Source of the DNA: DAONFI01 sp035403485
GTDB lineage: Bacteria; Planctomycetota; Phycisphaerae; SM23-33
Direction of reading: 5' to 3'
Assembly (NCBI GenBank): GCA_964536835.1
Contig: CAZIAZ010000035.1
Coordinates: 1 to 29,642 of the forward strand
Length of the DNA: 29,642 nucleotides
In this document: piece after piece, positions 23,498 to 29,642 of the stretch
How the letters are laid out: each line of letters opens with the position of its first letter
Numbering within the stretch: the first letter of the stretch is position 1
Notes under the pieces: model-generated
What the model saw: only the letters and a program-made list of their open reading frames with translations
Told to the model about the DNA's origin: nothing
Databases searched by the model: none
Position numbers and translations under genes: made by a program

Positions 23498-24802
23498 ATG
23501 CCTGCACGCTACGGATATTTTGCCGGCGGCATAGATCTGCCGGAGGAAAAACATGCAACGCTCGACGTGCCCGTTCGTGCTGCGAAAATTCCGCAACGTC
23601 TGACGCTGGAATTCCGCCGTCTGTGTTTCAGCCAGGCATCGCCGGAGGTTTCAATCGGTCAGAAAGTTTCTGCCGGCCAATTATTGGCCAGAGTGCCGGA
23701 AGGCCAGGGTCTGAATCTCTTTTCTCCGGCACAGGCGACGGTGGCTGAAATAACTGACGGTGGGATTGTACTGGAAGAGGTGGAAAGATGGGAGCATCCC
23801 GGCCAGCCGCAGGGCCATATGATATGGCAGGCTTTGGATATGAAACGCCTGCGGCACGAAGTTCTTTCATCCTCGCTGGCGATAATGCGGCGCGGTCGCG
23901 TTGAAACGTTAGCCGGCTGGCTGCAGCGGGCGATAGATTACCACTGCGGCCATCTTGTAATGAACGCCATGGAAACACAGCCGTATGTGACGTCCGAACA
24001 TCGAACCCTGGTCGAATTCGGCAGAGAGTCGCTCTACGGCATGGTCATGTTAGCCCGTGCCGGCGTGTTTAATCGCATGACGCTGGTGGTGGATTCCGAC
24101 CGCACGGACGATTACGGCCATCTGCTTGACACGTTGACGGAATTCAATATCGAACACGTGGCACTGCCCCGCAAATATCCGATAGGCGAAGATGAAATTC
24201 TCCTGTCGGTGCTTCGCAAAAAAGAGATACCAGCCGGCGGAAATTCCTGCCAGACTGGAGCATCCGTAATAGATCCCTGGACGTGCATGTTGTTATATCG
24301 GCTTATCGTATGTGAGCAGAGGTTAGGTGGGCGGCTGGTGACGCTGGCGTTTGACAAAGGCTGCGAGTCGGGCAATTATTTTGTTCCGTTCGGCATGGGT
24401 GTATACGACCTGCTCGGCCCGATACGTCAGCCTGTGATTCACGGCGGGCCGATGAACGGCAGACTGTGCACGCCGGACGACGTCGTAAATTACGGAACTG
24501 ACGCGCTGCTCGTGATAGAAATGACCTCGCCGGAACGTTCGACACAGTGCATACGTTGCGGGTGGTGCATAGACCACTGCCCTGCGCGGCTGAATGTCAG
24601 CGAACTTAACAACGCCTTTGAGACGGGCAATCTCGCCAGGGCGAAAAAACTCGGCGTGATAAGCTGCATAAACTGCGGCGTGTGTTCCTACGTCTGTCCT
24701 GCGAAACTGCCGCTCAAAGACCGCATGGGCCGCCTGAAGAGTACAATAAACGACATGACCAATTCCCTGCCGCTCTTTCATCTGCGGGAGGGCCGTCGAT
24801 GA
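23498..24802 (+). CDS. RnfC-like iron-sulfur protein with degenerate nucleotide site
   Basis: A 434-residue relative of RnfC/RsxC, the peripheral NADH-oxidising subunit of the Rnf ion-pumping ferredoxin:NAD oxidoreductase. It keeps the opening FAGGIDLPEEK, a barrel-sandwich hybrid region, a KYPIGEDE block like KYPxGGxK, the HGGPMNG block, and two [4Fe-4S] motifs: C351-IR-C354-GW-C357-IDH-C361 and C390-IN-C393-GV-C396-SYV-C400. The glycine-rich GGAGFPT segment that binds FMN/NADH in RnfC is missing: about residues 125-155 read as an ordinary helix, and ECEPY is ETQPY. It may therefore pass electrons without oxidising NADH. Its stop overlaps the rnfD-like start as ATGA. No rnfA, B, E or G is beside it. 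Confidence 0.8.
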   Translation: MPARYGYFAGGIDLPEEKHATLDVPVRAAKIPQRLTLEFRRLCFSQASPEVSIGQKVSAGQLLARVPEGQGLNLFSPAQATVAEITDGGIVLEEVERWEHPGQPQGHMIWQALDMKRLRHEVLSSSLAIMRRGRVETLAGWLQRAIDYHCGHLVMNAMETQPYVTSEHRTLVEFGRESLYGMVMLARAGVFNRMTLVVDSDRTDDYGHLLDTLTEFNIEHVALPRKYPIGEDEILLSVLRKKEIPAGGNSCQTGASVIDPWTCMLLYRLIVCEQRLGGRLVTLAFDKGCESGNYFVPFGMGVYDLLGPIRQPVIHGGPMNGRLCTPDDVVNYGTDALLVIEMTSPERSTQCIRCGWCIDHCPARLNVSELNNAFETGNLARAKKLGVISCINCGVCSYVCPAKLPLKDRMGRLKSTINDMTNSLPLFHLREGRR

Positions 24803-26001
24803 ATGATATGCCGCAGAAATTTTCGTCGCCGTTCATCCGTTCACCTGAACGCAGCAGCACTATTTTTGCCGTCATGACCGGTGCGGCGTGTCTGCCGCTG
24901 CTGGGAGGCATATTTTTCTTCGGCACGCATGCGATTGTCGTTTCGCTGCTGGCTGTTGCGTCGTGCGTGTTTTTCGAGCGGATGTATTATCGTGTGACGT
25001 CTTTGCCGTCGCTGCTCGGCAAGGGGCATGCGTATCTCACAGGCGTGCTGCTCGCTCTGACGCTGCCTGCGTTTACACCCTGGTGGGCGGTGATAATGGC
25101 CGGCGGTTTCGCCATAATCGTCGGCAAAGCCGCCTTTGGCGGAGTGGGCCATTATATCTGGCCGCCGGCGCTTATCGGCCGACTTTCGATTGCCGTACTG
25201 CTGCCGATTATCGGCATGTCGGCTGTCGTCGTGCCGGATGACTGGCCGCTGCTTTCCCAATCCGATGCAATACTCGGCAACATAAGTAATGCGCGGGAAA
25301 TTTCGCTGCAGGATTATCAGGGCTGGAAGGAAACGACGGCGGCTGACGGTTCGAGCGGTTTTTTGCTGGAACATCCGTCGGCGGCTCTTTTCGGACTGAC
25401 GGACATGGCCGACTCGTCTGAGCCGCGGTACAGCTCCATCGGCATTGTTCGCAGCGACATCAACAACCGTAAGCCGGCGTTGCTGGCTACTCTTCCGCCG
25501 CTGCGGGACATGCTCATAGGCGCCAGGCCGGGTGGGCTGGGAGAAACTTCGACGCTGCTGATTATAGCAGCCGGCATTTATCTGATATATCGCCATTACG
25601 TTAAATGGCAGCTGTCGGTCGCGATGTTGGCGGCGGCATGGCTGACGGCAGCCGTCGCACCAATACGCCTGTGCGGGCCGGCCGGCGATGAAATTGTCTG
25701 GTATCCGCTTCTCGCTGAAGGACTGGAAGTTGGATTCACGTATGTGAACTATCAACTGTTCAGCGGCGAGTTGCTGCTTTGCGCGTTCATCCTCGCCGCA
25801 GATATGACGTCGCGACCGGTGAGAACCGGCGGCCAGTTCATTTTCGGTGCACTTGTCGGCGCGTTGGCCATGCTGATGAAACTTTACATAAATACACCCA
25901 TTCCTGCGTATATTGCCGTGTTGATAATGTGCTGTTTTACGCCCGTGATAGATTCACTCTGGCGGCCGCGGGTTTTGGGAGCGAGAAGGAGCATGCTGTG
26001 A
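24799..26001 (+). CDS. RnfD-like membrane protein lacking the flavinylation threonine
   Basis: A 400-residue membrane protein of the RnfD/NqrB family with about nine hydrophobic segments. The family features are SPFIRSPERSSTI near the N terminus, the GARPGGLGETSTLLIIAAGIYLI helix and the LFSGELLLCAFILAADMTSRPV block. RnfD normally binds FMN covalently on the Thr of an SGAT motif. The equivalent stretch here reads D183-G-S-S-G-F-L-L, with Leu189 in place of Thr, and the GGxGxNxFNPA loop reads GGVGHYIWPPA. ATG 24799 is chosen because GGGAGGG precedes it and it overlaps the rnfC-like stop; the frame is open further back to 24682, inside rnfC. It probably forms a membrane partner for the RnfC-like protein. 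Confidence 0.8.
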   Translation: MNDMPQKFSSPFIRSPERSSTIFAVMTGAACLPLLGGIFFFGTHAIVVSLLAVASCVFFERMYYRVTSLPSLLGKGHAYLTGVLLALTLPAFTPWWAVIMAGGFAIIVGKAAFGGVGHYIWPPALIGRLSIAVLLPIIGMSAVVVPDDWPLLSQSDAILGNISNAREISLQDYQGWKETTAADGSSGFLLEHPSAALFGLTDMADSSEPRYSSIGIVRSDINNRKPALLATLPPLRDMLIGARPGGLGETSTLLIIAAGIYLIYRHYVKWQLSVAMLAAAWLTAAVAPIRLCGPAGDEIVWYPLLAEGLEVGFTYVNYQLFSGELLLCAFILAADMTSRPVRTGGQFIFGALVGALAMLMKLYINTPIPAYIAVLIMCCFTPVIDSLWRPRVLGARRSML

Positions 26002-26645
26002 CGCTGGCTGTATGCGAAATTTTCAAGAGTATTCAGGGCGAAAGCTCGCGAGCCGGCCTGCCGTGCATTTTCGTGCGACTGGCCGGGTGTAACCTGAACT
26101 GTTCGTGGTGCGATACCGGTTATTCTCGTACGACCGACGATGCTACGATAATGTCGCTTGATGATATCGTGTCGCAGGTTGAAAAACTCCGCTGCCGGCG
26201 TGTTGAAGTGACCGGCGGCGAGCCTATGCTTCAGAAGGAGACGCCCGAACTTCTGCAATGGTTGTGCGACGCGGGTTACGAAGTTTTAATCGAGACCAAC
26301 GGCAGCATGAACCTGGAAGGCGTTGACGGACGGGTACGGAAAATCATGGATATAAAATGTCCCCTGAGCGGCCAGGCTGATTCATTTTTTCCGTCGAACG
26401 TCAAACAGCTTACGCGGACCGACGAAGTCAAATTCGTTGTTGCCGGCCGTGAAGATTTTGATTATGCCGCCGGTATTATAAATAAATACGACCTATGCTC
26501 GATATGCGAGGTTGTATTTTCACCGGTCATGCCGGATATGCCGCCGCGTGACCTGGCAGAATGGATAATAAAAAGCGGTCTCGACGTAAAACTCGGCCTG
26601 CAACTGCATAAAATAATCTGGCCCGACATACAGCGTGGAGTGTGA
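25998..26645 (+). CDS. queE: 7-carboxy-7-deazaguanine synthase QueE
   Basis: A 215-residue radical-SAM enzyme that converts 6-carboxytetrahydropterin to 7-carboxy-7-deazaguanine in queuosine (preQ0) biosynthesis. The cluster motif GCNLNCSWCDT (Cx3Cx2C) is intact. It is preceded by SIQGESSRAGLPCIFVRLA and followed by EVTGGEPMLQ and LIETNGS, all typical of QueE. The start is a GTG at 25998 that overlaps the rnfD-like stop as GTGA, with AAGGAG eight bases upstream. The frame stays open to 25779 inside rnfD, but that part does not resemble QueE. queD follows after three bases. Radical-SAM enzymes need low-potential electrons, which makes the coupling to Rnf-like genes notable. Confidence 0.95.
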   Translation: MTLAVCEIFKSIQGESSRAGLPCIFVRLAGCNLNCSWCDTGYSRTTDDATIMSLDDIVSQVEKLRCRRVEVTGGEPMLQKETPELLQWLCDAGYEVLIETNGSMNLEGVDGRVRKIMDIKCPLSGQADSFFPSNVKQLTRTDEVKFVVAGREDFDYAAGIINKYDLCSICEVVFSPVMPDMPPRDLAEWIIKSGLDVKLGLQLHKIIWPDIQRGV

Positions 26646-26648
26646 ATC

Positions 26649-27011
26649 ATGGAAGTTGAACTTGTAAAGACTTTTGAGTTTGCGGCGGCTCATTCGCTTG
26701 ACAGGGCGCCTGATGGCCATAAATGTCGTAATTTTCACGGCCATTCGTACAGGGTTGACGTGCACGTGACAGGGCCGGTCAATCCGCAGCGCGGCTGGGT
26801 GATAGATTTCGGCATGCTCAAGGAGCTCGTTCAGCCGCTGATAGACCGGCTGGATCATTCCAATCTCAATGAAGTGGAAGGCCTTGATAATACCACAAGC
26901 GAAATGCTCGCCAAATATCTATGGGATAGAATCAAACCCGCAATGCCGCTGCTTTCGGCGATAACGGTGTGGGAATCTGCTACGTCCAGATGCACTTACC
27001 GCGGCGAATGA
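26649..27011 (+). CDS. queD: 6-carboxy-5,6,7,8-tetrahydropterin synthase QueD
   Basis: A 120-residue enzyme that makes 6-carboxytetrahydropterin from dihydroneopterin triphosphate, the step before QueE. The zinc ligands H15 (FAAAHSL), H30 and H32 (HGHSY) are present, as are catalytic C26 four residues before HGH, the D-H pair at 69-70 (LDHSNLN) and the Glu of VWES. The C-x3-HGH arrangement marks QueD rather than a mammalian-type PTPS. It is the last gene of the ppiC-to-queD operon, separated from queE by three bases, and is followed by a probable terminator at 27133-27174. queC, queF and tgt are not in the window. Confidence 0.95.
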   Translation: MEVELVKTFEFAAAHSLDRAPDGHKCRNFHGHSYRVDVHVTGPVNPQRGWVIDFGMLKELVQPLIDRLDHSNLNEVEGLDNTTSEMLAKYLWDRIKPAMPLLSAITVWESATSRCTYRGE

Positions 27012-27132
27012 TTTCAGAACCTATCCCAAAAACTCACTGACCGTTCTGATGCCGTTTCAGATTTGCGTGCTGCCCGGGAGGATACCAAACTCTGTCCACG
27101 GCATTCATTTACACTTCAAAATAGCGATAAAA

Positions 27133-27174
27133 AAAGTGCGGCTATCATGTAGTTGGCAATAATAGTCGCACTTT
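27133..27174. terminator. Bidirectional rho-independent terminator after queD
   Basis: AAAGTGCGGCTAT (27133-27145) pairs with ATAGTCGCACTTT (27162-27174) with one G-T type difference around a 16-base loop, with A/T runs on both outer sides. It separates the plus-strand que operon from the minus-strand gene ending at 27361. Confidence 0.8.
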
Positions 27175-27195
27175 AAAAATTTCTTCAACAACTAA

Positions 27196-27357
27196 CTCAA
27201 AGTGATTGATTTCAGATTATCATGCTCGATAAAGAACTATCTTGCATACAGTCTGTAATTTTAAACAATCGTCGCGCTGCTGGCTGATTGAGCAGATTCC
27301 ATTGCAGAATAGCGTTGTGTGTCATGGCGTTGAAAATTTGAATCAGCCAGTTTAAAA
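27196..27357. repeat. Degenerate inverted-repeat element related to 6608-6682
   Basis: The left end CTCAAAGTGATTGATT (27196-27211) resembles the reverse complement of the right end, TTTAAACTGGCTGATT (27356-27341), at 11 of 16 positions. Both resemble the ends of the mini-element at 6608-6682. The interior of about 130 bases has no ORF. Together with the terminator this fills the gap between queD and the next gene; positions 27012-27130 show nothing I can name. Confidence 0.4.
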
Positions 27358-27360
27358 CAA

Positions 27361-27720
27361 TCATTCTTTGGGTTCAGGCTTTTCCTTCTTTTTGGTTTTG
27401 TCTTTCTTGTCATTTGCATTTATTTGCGTGGCAGTTCCGTCGATATGTTTGATGGTGGCTTTCATGCCTTCCTTGATATCGCTAGCTGCAGCCTCTTTGC
27501 CGTTAACTTTAATTTTCGTTTCATCATTTATGGCAATGGTTACGTCTTCGGCATCTTTCTTTTTGGGTTTGATTGTAATAGAAGTTGCGCTGACAGCCGA
27601 AACTGTCCCGGCGACCATTTTGCATTTTGCCTTTTTGTTTCCGTTGCCTTCAGCCTGGACGGCACACGTCGTGAAACCCAATATCAGGCTCGCCACGAGA
27701 ATCATTCTTACAGCTTTCAT
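27361..27720 (-). CDS. Secreted small DUF5666-like protein with basic tail
   Basis: A 119-residue exported protein. A signal peptide, MKAVRMILVASLILGFTTCA then VQA, ends before EGNGNKK. The mature part has a short beta-barrel pattern (MVAGTVSAVSATSITIK, VTIAINDETKIKVNG, SDIKEGMKATIKHIDG) resembling DUF5666-type domains. It ends in a lysine/glutamate-rich tail (KKDKTKKKEKPEPKE). ATG 27720 is chosen because AGGAG lies nine bases upstream and the signal peptide starts there; the frame is open further to 27795 without a usable site. Function is unknown; the domain type often occurs in cell-envelope proteins. It converges with the que operon and stands alone on its strand. Confidence 0.72.
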   Translation of the reverse strand: MKAVRMILVASLILGFTTCAVQAEGNGNKKAKCKMVAGTVSAVSATSITIKPKKKDAEDVTIAINDETKIKVNGKEAAASDIKEGMKATIKHIDGTATQINANDKKDKTKKKEKPEPKE

Positions 27721-27910
27721 TTCTACATCTCCTGAAAATACCATATTTGCGCCGGTACACCCGACGTAATTGCTTTGATGATAAATAAAACGCACGGCAA
27801 TCCAGAATATAAAAAAGCATTCCCGAAATTATACCTCGCGGCAGGCTAGGAAACAAATAATTTGCTGACTCCTGCGTTATGCCGTAAGGCCAGCCGAGTG
27901 AAAAATTCCG

Positions 27911-27938
27911 TTGTTTTTCGCCGATTCTGGTATAAAAT
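27911..27938 (+). promoter_or_regulatory. Candidate promoter for the small charged ORF
   Basis: TTGTTT (27911-27916) lies 16 bases before TAAAAT (27933-27938), inside TATAAAAT. Transcription would start near 27945, about 58 bases upstream of the ATG at 28003. Confidence 0.35.
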
Positions 27939-28002
27939 ATATGTTCATACCCGGCGTTTGAGCATATGTTTATTTTCGTGCAATGCAATTGAGGATATCC
28001 GT

Positions 28003-28194
28003 ATGAAGGACAAGAAACGCAGAATATCCGAGTCGGAATCGGATGCATTTTTTGAAGTTGACGAAGGCGTATGGGATGATGATGGCAACGACGGCCGTAA
28101 AAAACGCGACAGCGGCAAGCGTCGTCATCGCCGTGATTATGGAGATTCGGGTGACAGTGGCGATTCGCGTTCCAGCCGCGGTTTTAATGCATAA
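28003..28194 (+). CDS. Short charged low-complexity protein, unknown
   Basis: A 63-residue hypothetical protein with mixed acidic and basic runs: KDKKRR at the start, EVDEGVWDDDGND in the middle, RKKRDSGKRRHRR after it, and a GDSGDSGDS repeat near the end. It has no hydrophobic segment and would be intrinsically disordered. GAGGAT lies just upstream of the ATG and a candidate promoter is present, which supports it as a real gene. The frame is open back to 27862, but the upstream part has no ribosome site. The basic run could bind nucleic acid; that is only a compositional remark. Confidence 0.55.
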   Translation: MKDKKRRISESESDAFFEVDEGVWDDDGNDGRKKRDSGKRRHRRDYGDSGDSGDSRSSRGFNA

Positions 28195-28234
28195 TTAAAG
28201 TTGGGTAGTGGGTCAATTCGAAATAAAGTGACGG

Positions 28235-29539
28235 TTATTCCGTTACGACGCAGGCTGGCAGCGGTTTTATGAATTCCTGTTTGAGGCTGTATGTATATGC
28301 GCCTTGTTCAGGGATAAGCAGAATATCGCCTTTTGCTATGGACTTTCCCCAAAATTCTCTGCCCCAGATGTCATGCGGCGTACAGAGTGAGCCTGCGAGT
28401 TCGCAATACTGTCGGTTTGGGGCCGGACTGCTCAGGTTCAGTACGGGGCAGTAATCGGTTTCGAATCTTTCCCAGCCGACCGCGTTGATGCCGCCGCAGG
28501 TTATAACCATATTGCCGCCGTCTTTTACGTCCAGCACTTTTATGAGTATATGCATGCCGCTGTTTATCAGCCAGCGGCCCGGCTCTGCGTAAATGCCGCA
28601 CTCCACGTAAGGAAAGACGTATTCTCGCAAGCCGGTCGTTATTGCGCCTGCAAAATCCTCTATTGGCACGGCTGGAATCCTGAAACGGCGACGGTCGTCG
28701 GCCAGCAGTTCCGGTGCAAGTTCCTTGAGCACTCTGCCGAGGGCTGTGCCTTCGGGTGTCAGCCATTCGCCCTGTTCAGGCCAGAAGCCGCCGCCTATAT
28801 CCAGAAACTTTATCCTGTTTCTGTGAGTGGCGGAGAGTTTTTTGAGTTCATCGCCGAGTACCGACAGGAACGCCACCTGTGCCGACGGATTCATATTCCA
28901 GCTCGTGTGAAACTGTATGCCTTCCAGCCGTACGCCGGCAAAAGCGTCGCAACAGTCGATGAACTCGCAGAGTTTTGACGGCGGTATGCCGAATTTTTTC
29001 CATGACGGCCCTGAAGTCACCCGTACGCCGATATTCACTTCGCAGCCAGCCTCCCCGGCTAGCCGGCCCAGCAGTGAAAGTTCCTCAAAACTGTCAACCA
29101 GCACGCGCACGCAGGAATGATTTTTGACGGCAAGCCGCAATTCGTCCGCCTGTTTGCCTGGCCCGTTGAATATGATATCCTGAGAGCCCAGCCCCAGTAC
29201 CATCGCCAGTTCCTGACCGCTTGAAACCTCTATCCCGCAGCCGCAATTTATCATTTCCCGCACAACCTGCGGACATGAATTTGTTTTCACAGGATAATAA
29301 ATCCGCATTCCCGCCAAGCCGGCAAAGGCGTTCATAAACTGCGAAACACGGCTGGCAATCGCGGCGGAATCGATGACGTACAGCGGCGTACCGAATTTGT
29401 CGGCAAGGGCGAGGAACTCAGCCGCGCGGCTAAAATACGGCGCAATATGCCCAAAGATTTCATCATCAGTTAAAATAGCTGGCGGATTCAGAAGCAGATT
29501 TTTCAGTTTGCCCGTCAGTGCTGTTTCATTAAAAATCAT
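28235..29539 (-). CDS. Fold-III PLP decarboxylase (DapDC/ornithine-type)
   Basis: A 434-residue PLP enzyme of the alanine-racemase-fold decarboxylases. The PLP lysine is in YYPVKTN (K85 from the 29539 start). The barrel has the glycine-rich FLDIGGGF phosphate loop and EPGRWL. The C-terminal beta-domain has GSLCTPHD, with the active-site cysteine, and GAYTYS. HTSW replaces the HVGS of classical diaminopimelate decarboxylases, so the substrate may not be diaminopimelate; relatives act in polyamine, siderophore and exosortase-associated pathways. ATG 29539 is preferred over ATG 29548 because it overlaps the upstream stop as ATGA and has GGAG ten bases upstream. That coupling ties its substrate to the gene cut by the right edge. 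Confidence 0.85.
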   Translation of the reverse strand: MIFNETALTGKLKNLLLNPPAILTDDEIFGHIAPYFSRAAEFLALADKFGTPLYVIDSAAIASRVSQFMNAFAGLAGMRIYYPVKTNSCPQVVREMINCGCGIEVSSGQELAMVLGLGSQDIIFNGPGKQADELRLAVKNHSCVRVLVDSFEELSLLGRLAGEAGCEVNIGVRVTSGPSWKKFGIPPSKLCEFIDCCDAFAGVRLEGIQFHTSWNMNPSAQVAFLSVLGDELKKLSATHRNRIKFLDIGGGFWPEQGEWLTPEGTALGRVLKELAPELLADDRRRFRIPAVPIEDFAGAITTGLREYVFPYVECGIYAEPGRWLINSGMHILIKVLDVKDGGNMVITCGGINAVGWERFETDYCPVLNLSSPAPNRQYCELAGSLCTPHDIWGREFWGKSIAKGDILLIPEQGAYTYSLKQEFIKPLPACVVTE

Positions 29540-29642
29540 TTTATCCATACTCCGCGGTTCAGGCGGGCCAATATTTCGTCACACTGTTTTTCAACCGGCA
29601 GAGAATCGCAAGGTGCGAAAATCACATTGCCGAGTTTCCACG
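29536..29642 (-). CDS. C-terminal end of a gene cut by the right edge
   Basis: The minus-strand frame is open from the window edge to a TGA at 29538-29536. It encodes a 34-residue tail that includes NVIFAPCDSLPVEKQCDEIL and ends in GVWIK. The stop overlaps the ATG of the PLP decarboxylase as ATGA, the strongest reason to call it real. The family cannot be told from the tail; a ligase or synthetase acting before or after the decarboxylase would fit the coupling, but this is not shown. Confidence 0.6.
   Translation of the reverse strand, partial: WKLGNVIFAPCDSLPVEKQCDEILARLNRGVWIK

Noticed and set aside
24682..24798. Longer N terminus for the RnfD-like protein
   Set aside because: This part overlaps rnfC, has no hydrophobic or family similarity, and a strong ribosome site precedes ATG 24799.
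25779..25997. Longer N terminus for QueE
   Set aside because: It lies within the rnfD-like gene in another frame and does not resemble QueE, while GTG 25998 has AAGGAG and the GTGA overlap.

Overview
The window reads like a chromosomal segment of an anaerobic, Gram-negative (LPS-type outer membrane) bacterium. I favour Planctomycetota of the Phycisphaerae type. The reasons are a very large signal peptidase I with a Cys4 insertion, a HydF [FeFe]-hydrogenase maturase, LptB, a tagaturonate-epimerase-type sugar enzyme, a UROD-like/AraC divergent pair, and many AT-rich repeats between moderately GC-rich genes. The placement is an inference from gene content only.

Positions 1-9.3 kb are almost entirely minus strand. 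Reading in the direction of transcription, aspA-hydF (9318 to 6671) comes first. It is followed by a class I methyltransferase, a BNR/Asp-box beta-propeller, an AAC(3)-fold acyltransferase, and then a compact module made of a fused E1 alpha-beta 2-oxoacid dehydrogenase, a lipoyl-E2 acyltransferase and a small acyl carrier protein. The gene ends in this module overlap as ATGA. It probably supplies an acyl group, perhaps on the ACP, to a surface-glycan or secondary-metabolite pathway that continues off the left edge.

Positions 9.3-18 kb hold scattered single genes. In order they are gapA with a clear promoter and terminator, a methyltransferase, a UROD-like protein divergent from an AraC regulator with a likely leaderless promoter, an SGNH-like hydrolase, a GT-C type membrane protein, and a tagaturonate epimerase-like enzyme. 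Repeat elements occupy the gaps. At least three genes in the window (the AAC(3)-like gene, hydF, the uxaE-like gene) take their stop codon from a repeat.

Positions 18-27 kb are plus strand and mostly cell-envelope and housekeeping genes: lepB, lptB, a class-B J-protein, a small membrane protein, and then a tightly coupled operon of lipoprotein PpiC/SurA-like foldase, RnfC-like, RnfD-like, QueE and QueD. The two Rnf-like proteins have lost motifs that define their flavin and nucleotide sites, and they have no RnfA/B/E/G beside them. I consider this the best candidate for an undescribed system here.

Positions 27-29.6 kb contain a probable terminator, a secreted DUF5666-like small protein, a charged low-complexity small ORF, and a fold-III PLP decarboxylase coupled by ATGA to a gene cut by the right edge. 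No rRNA, tRNA, CRISPR array or intact transposase was seen.
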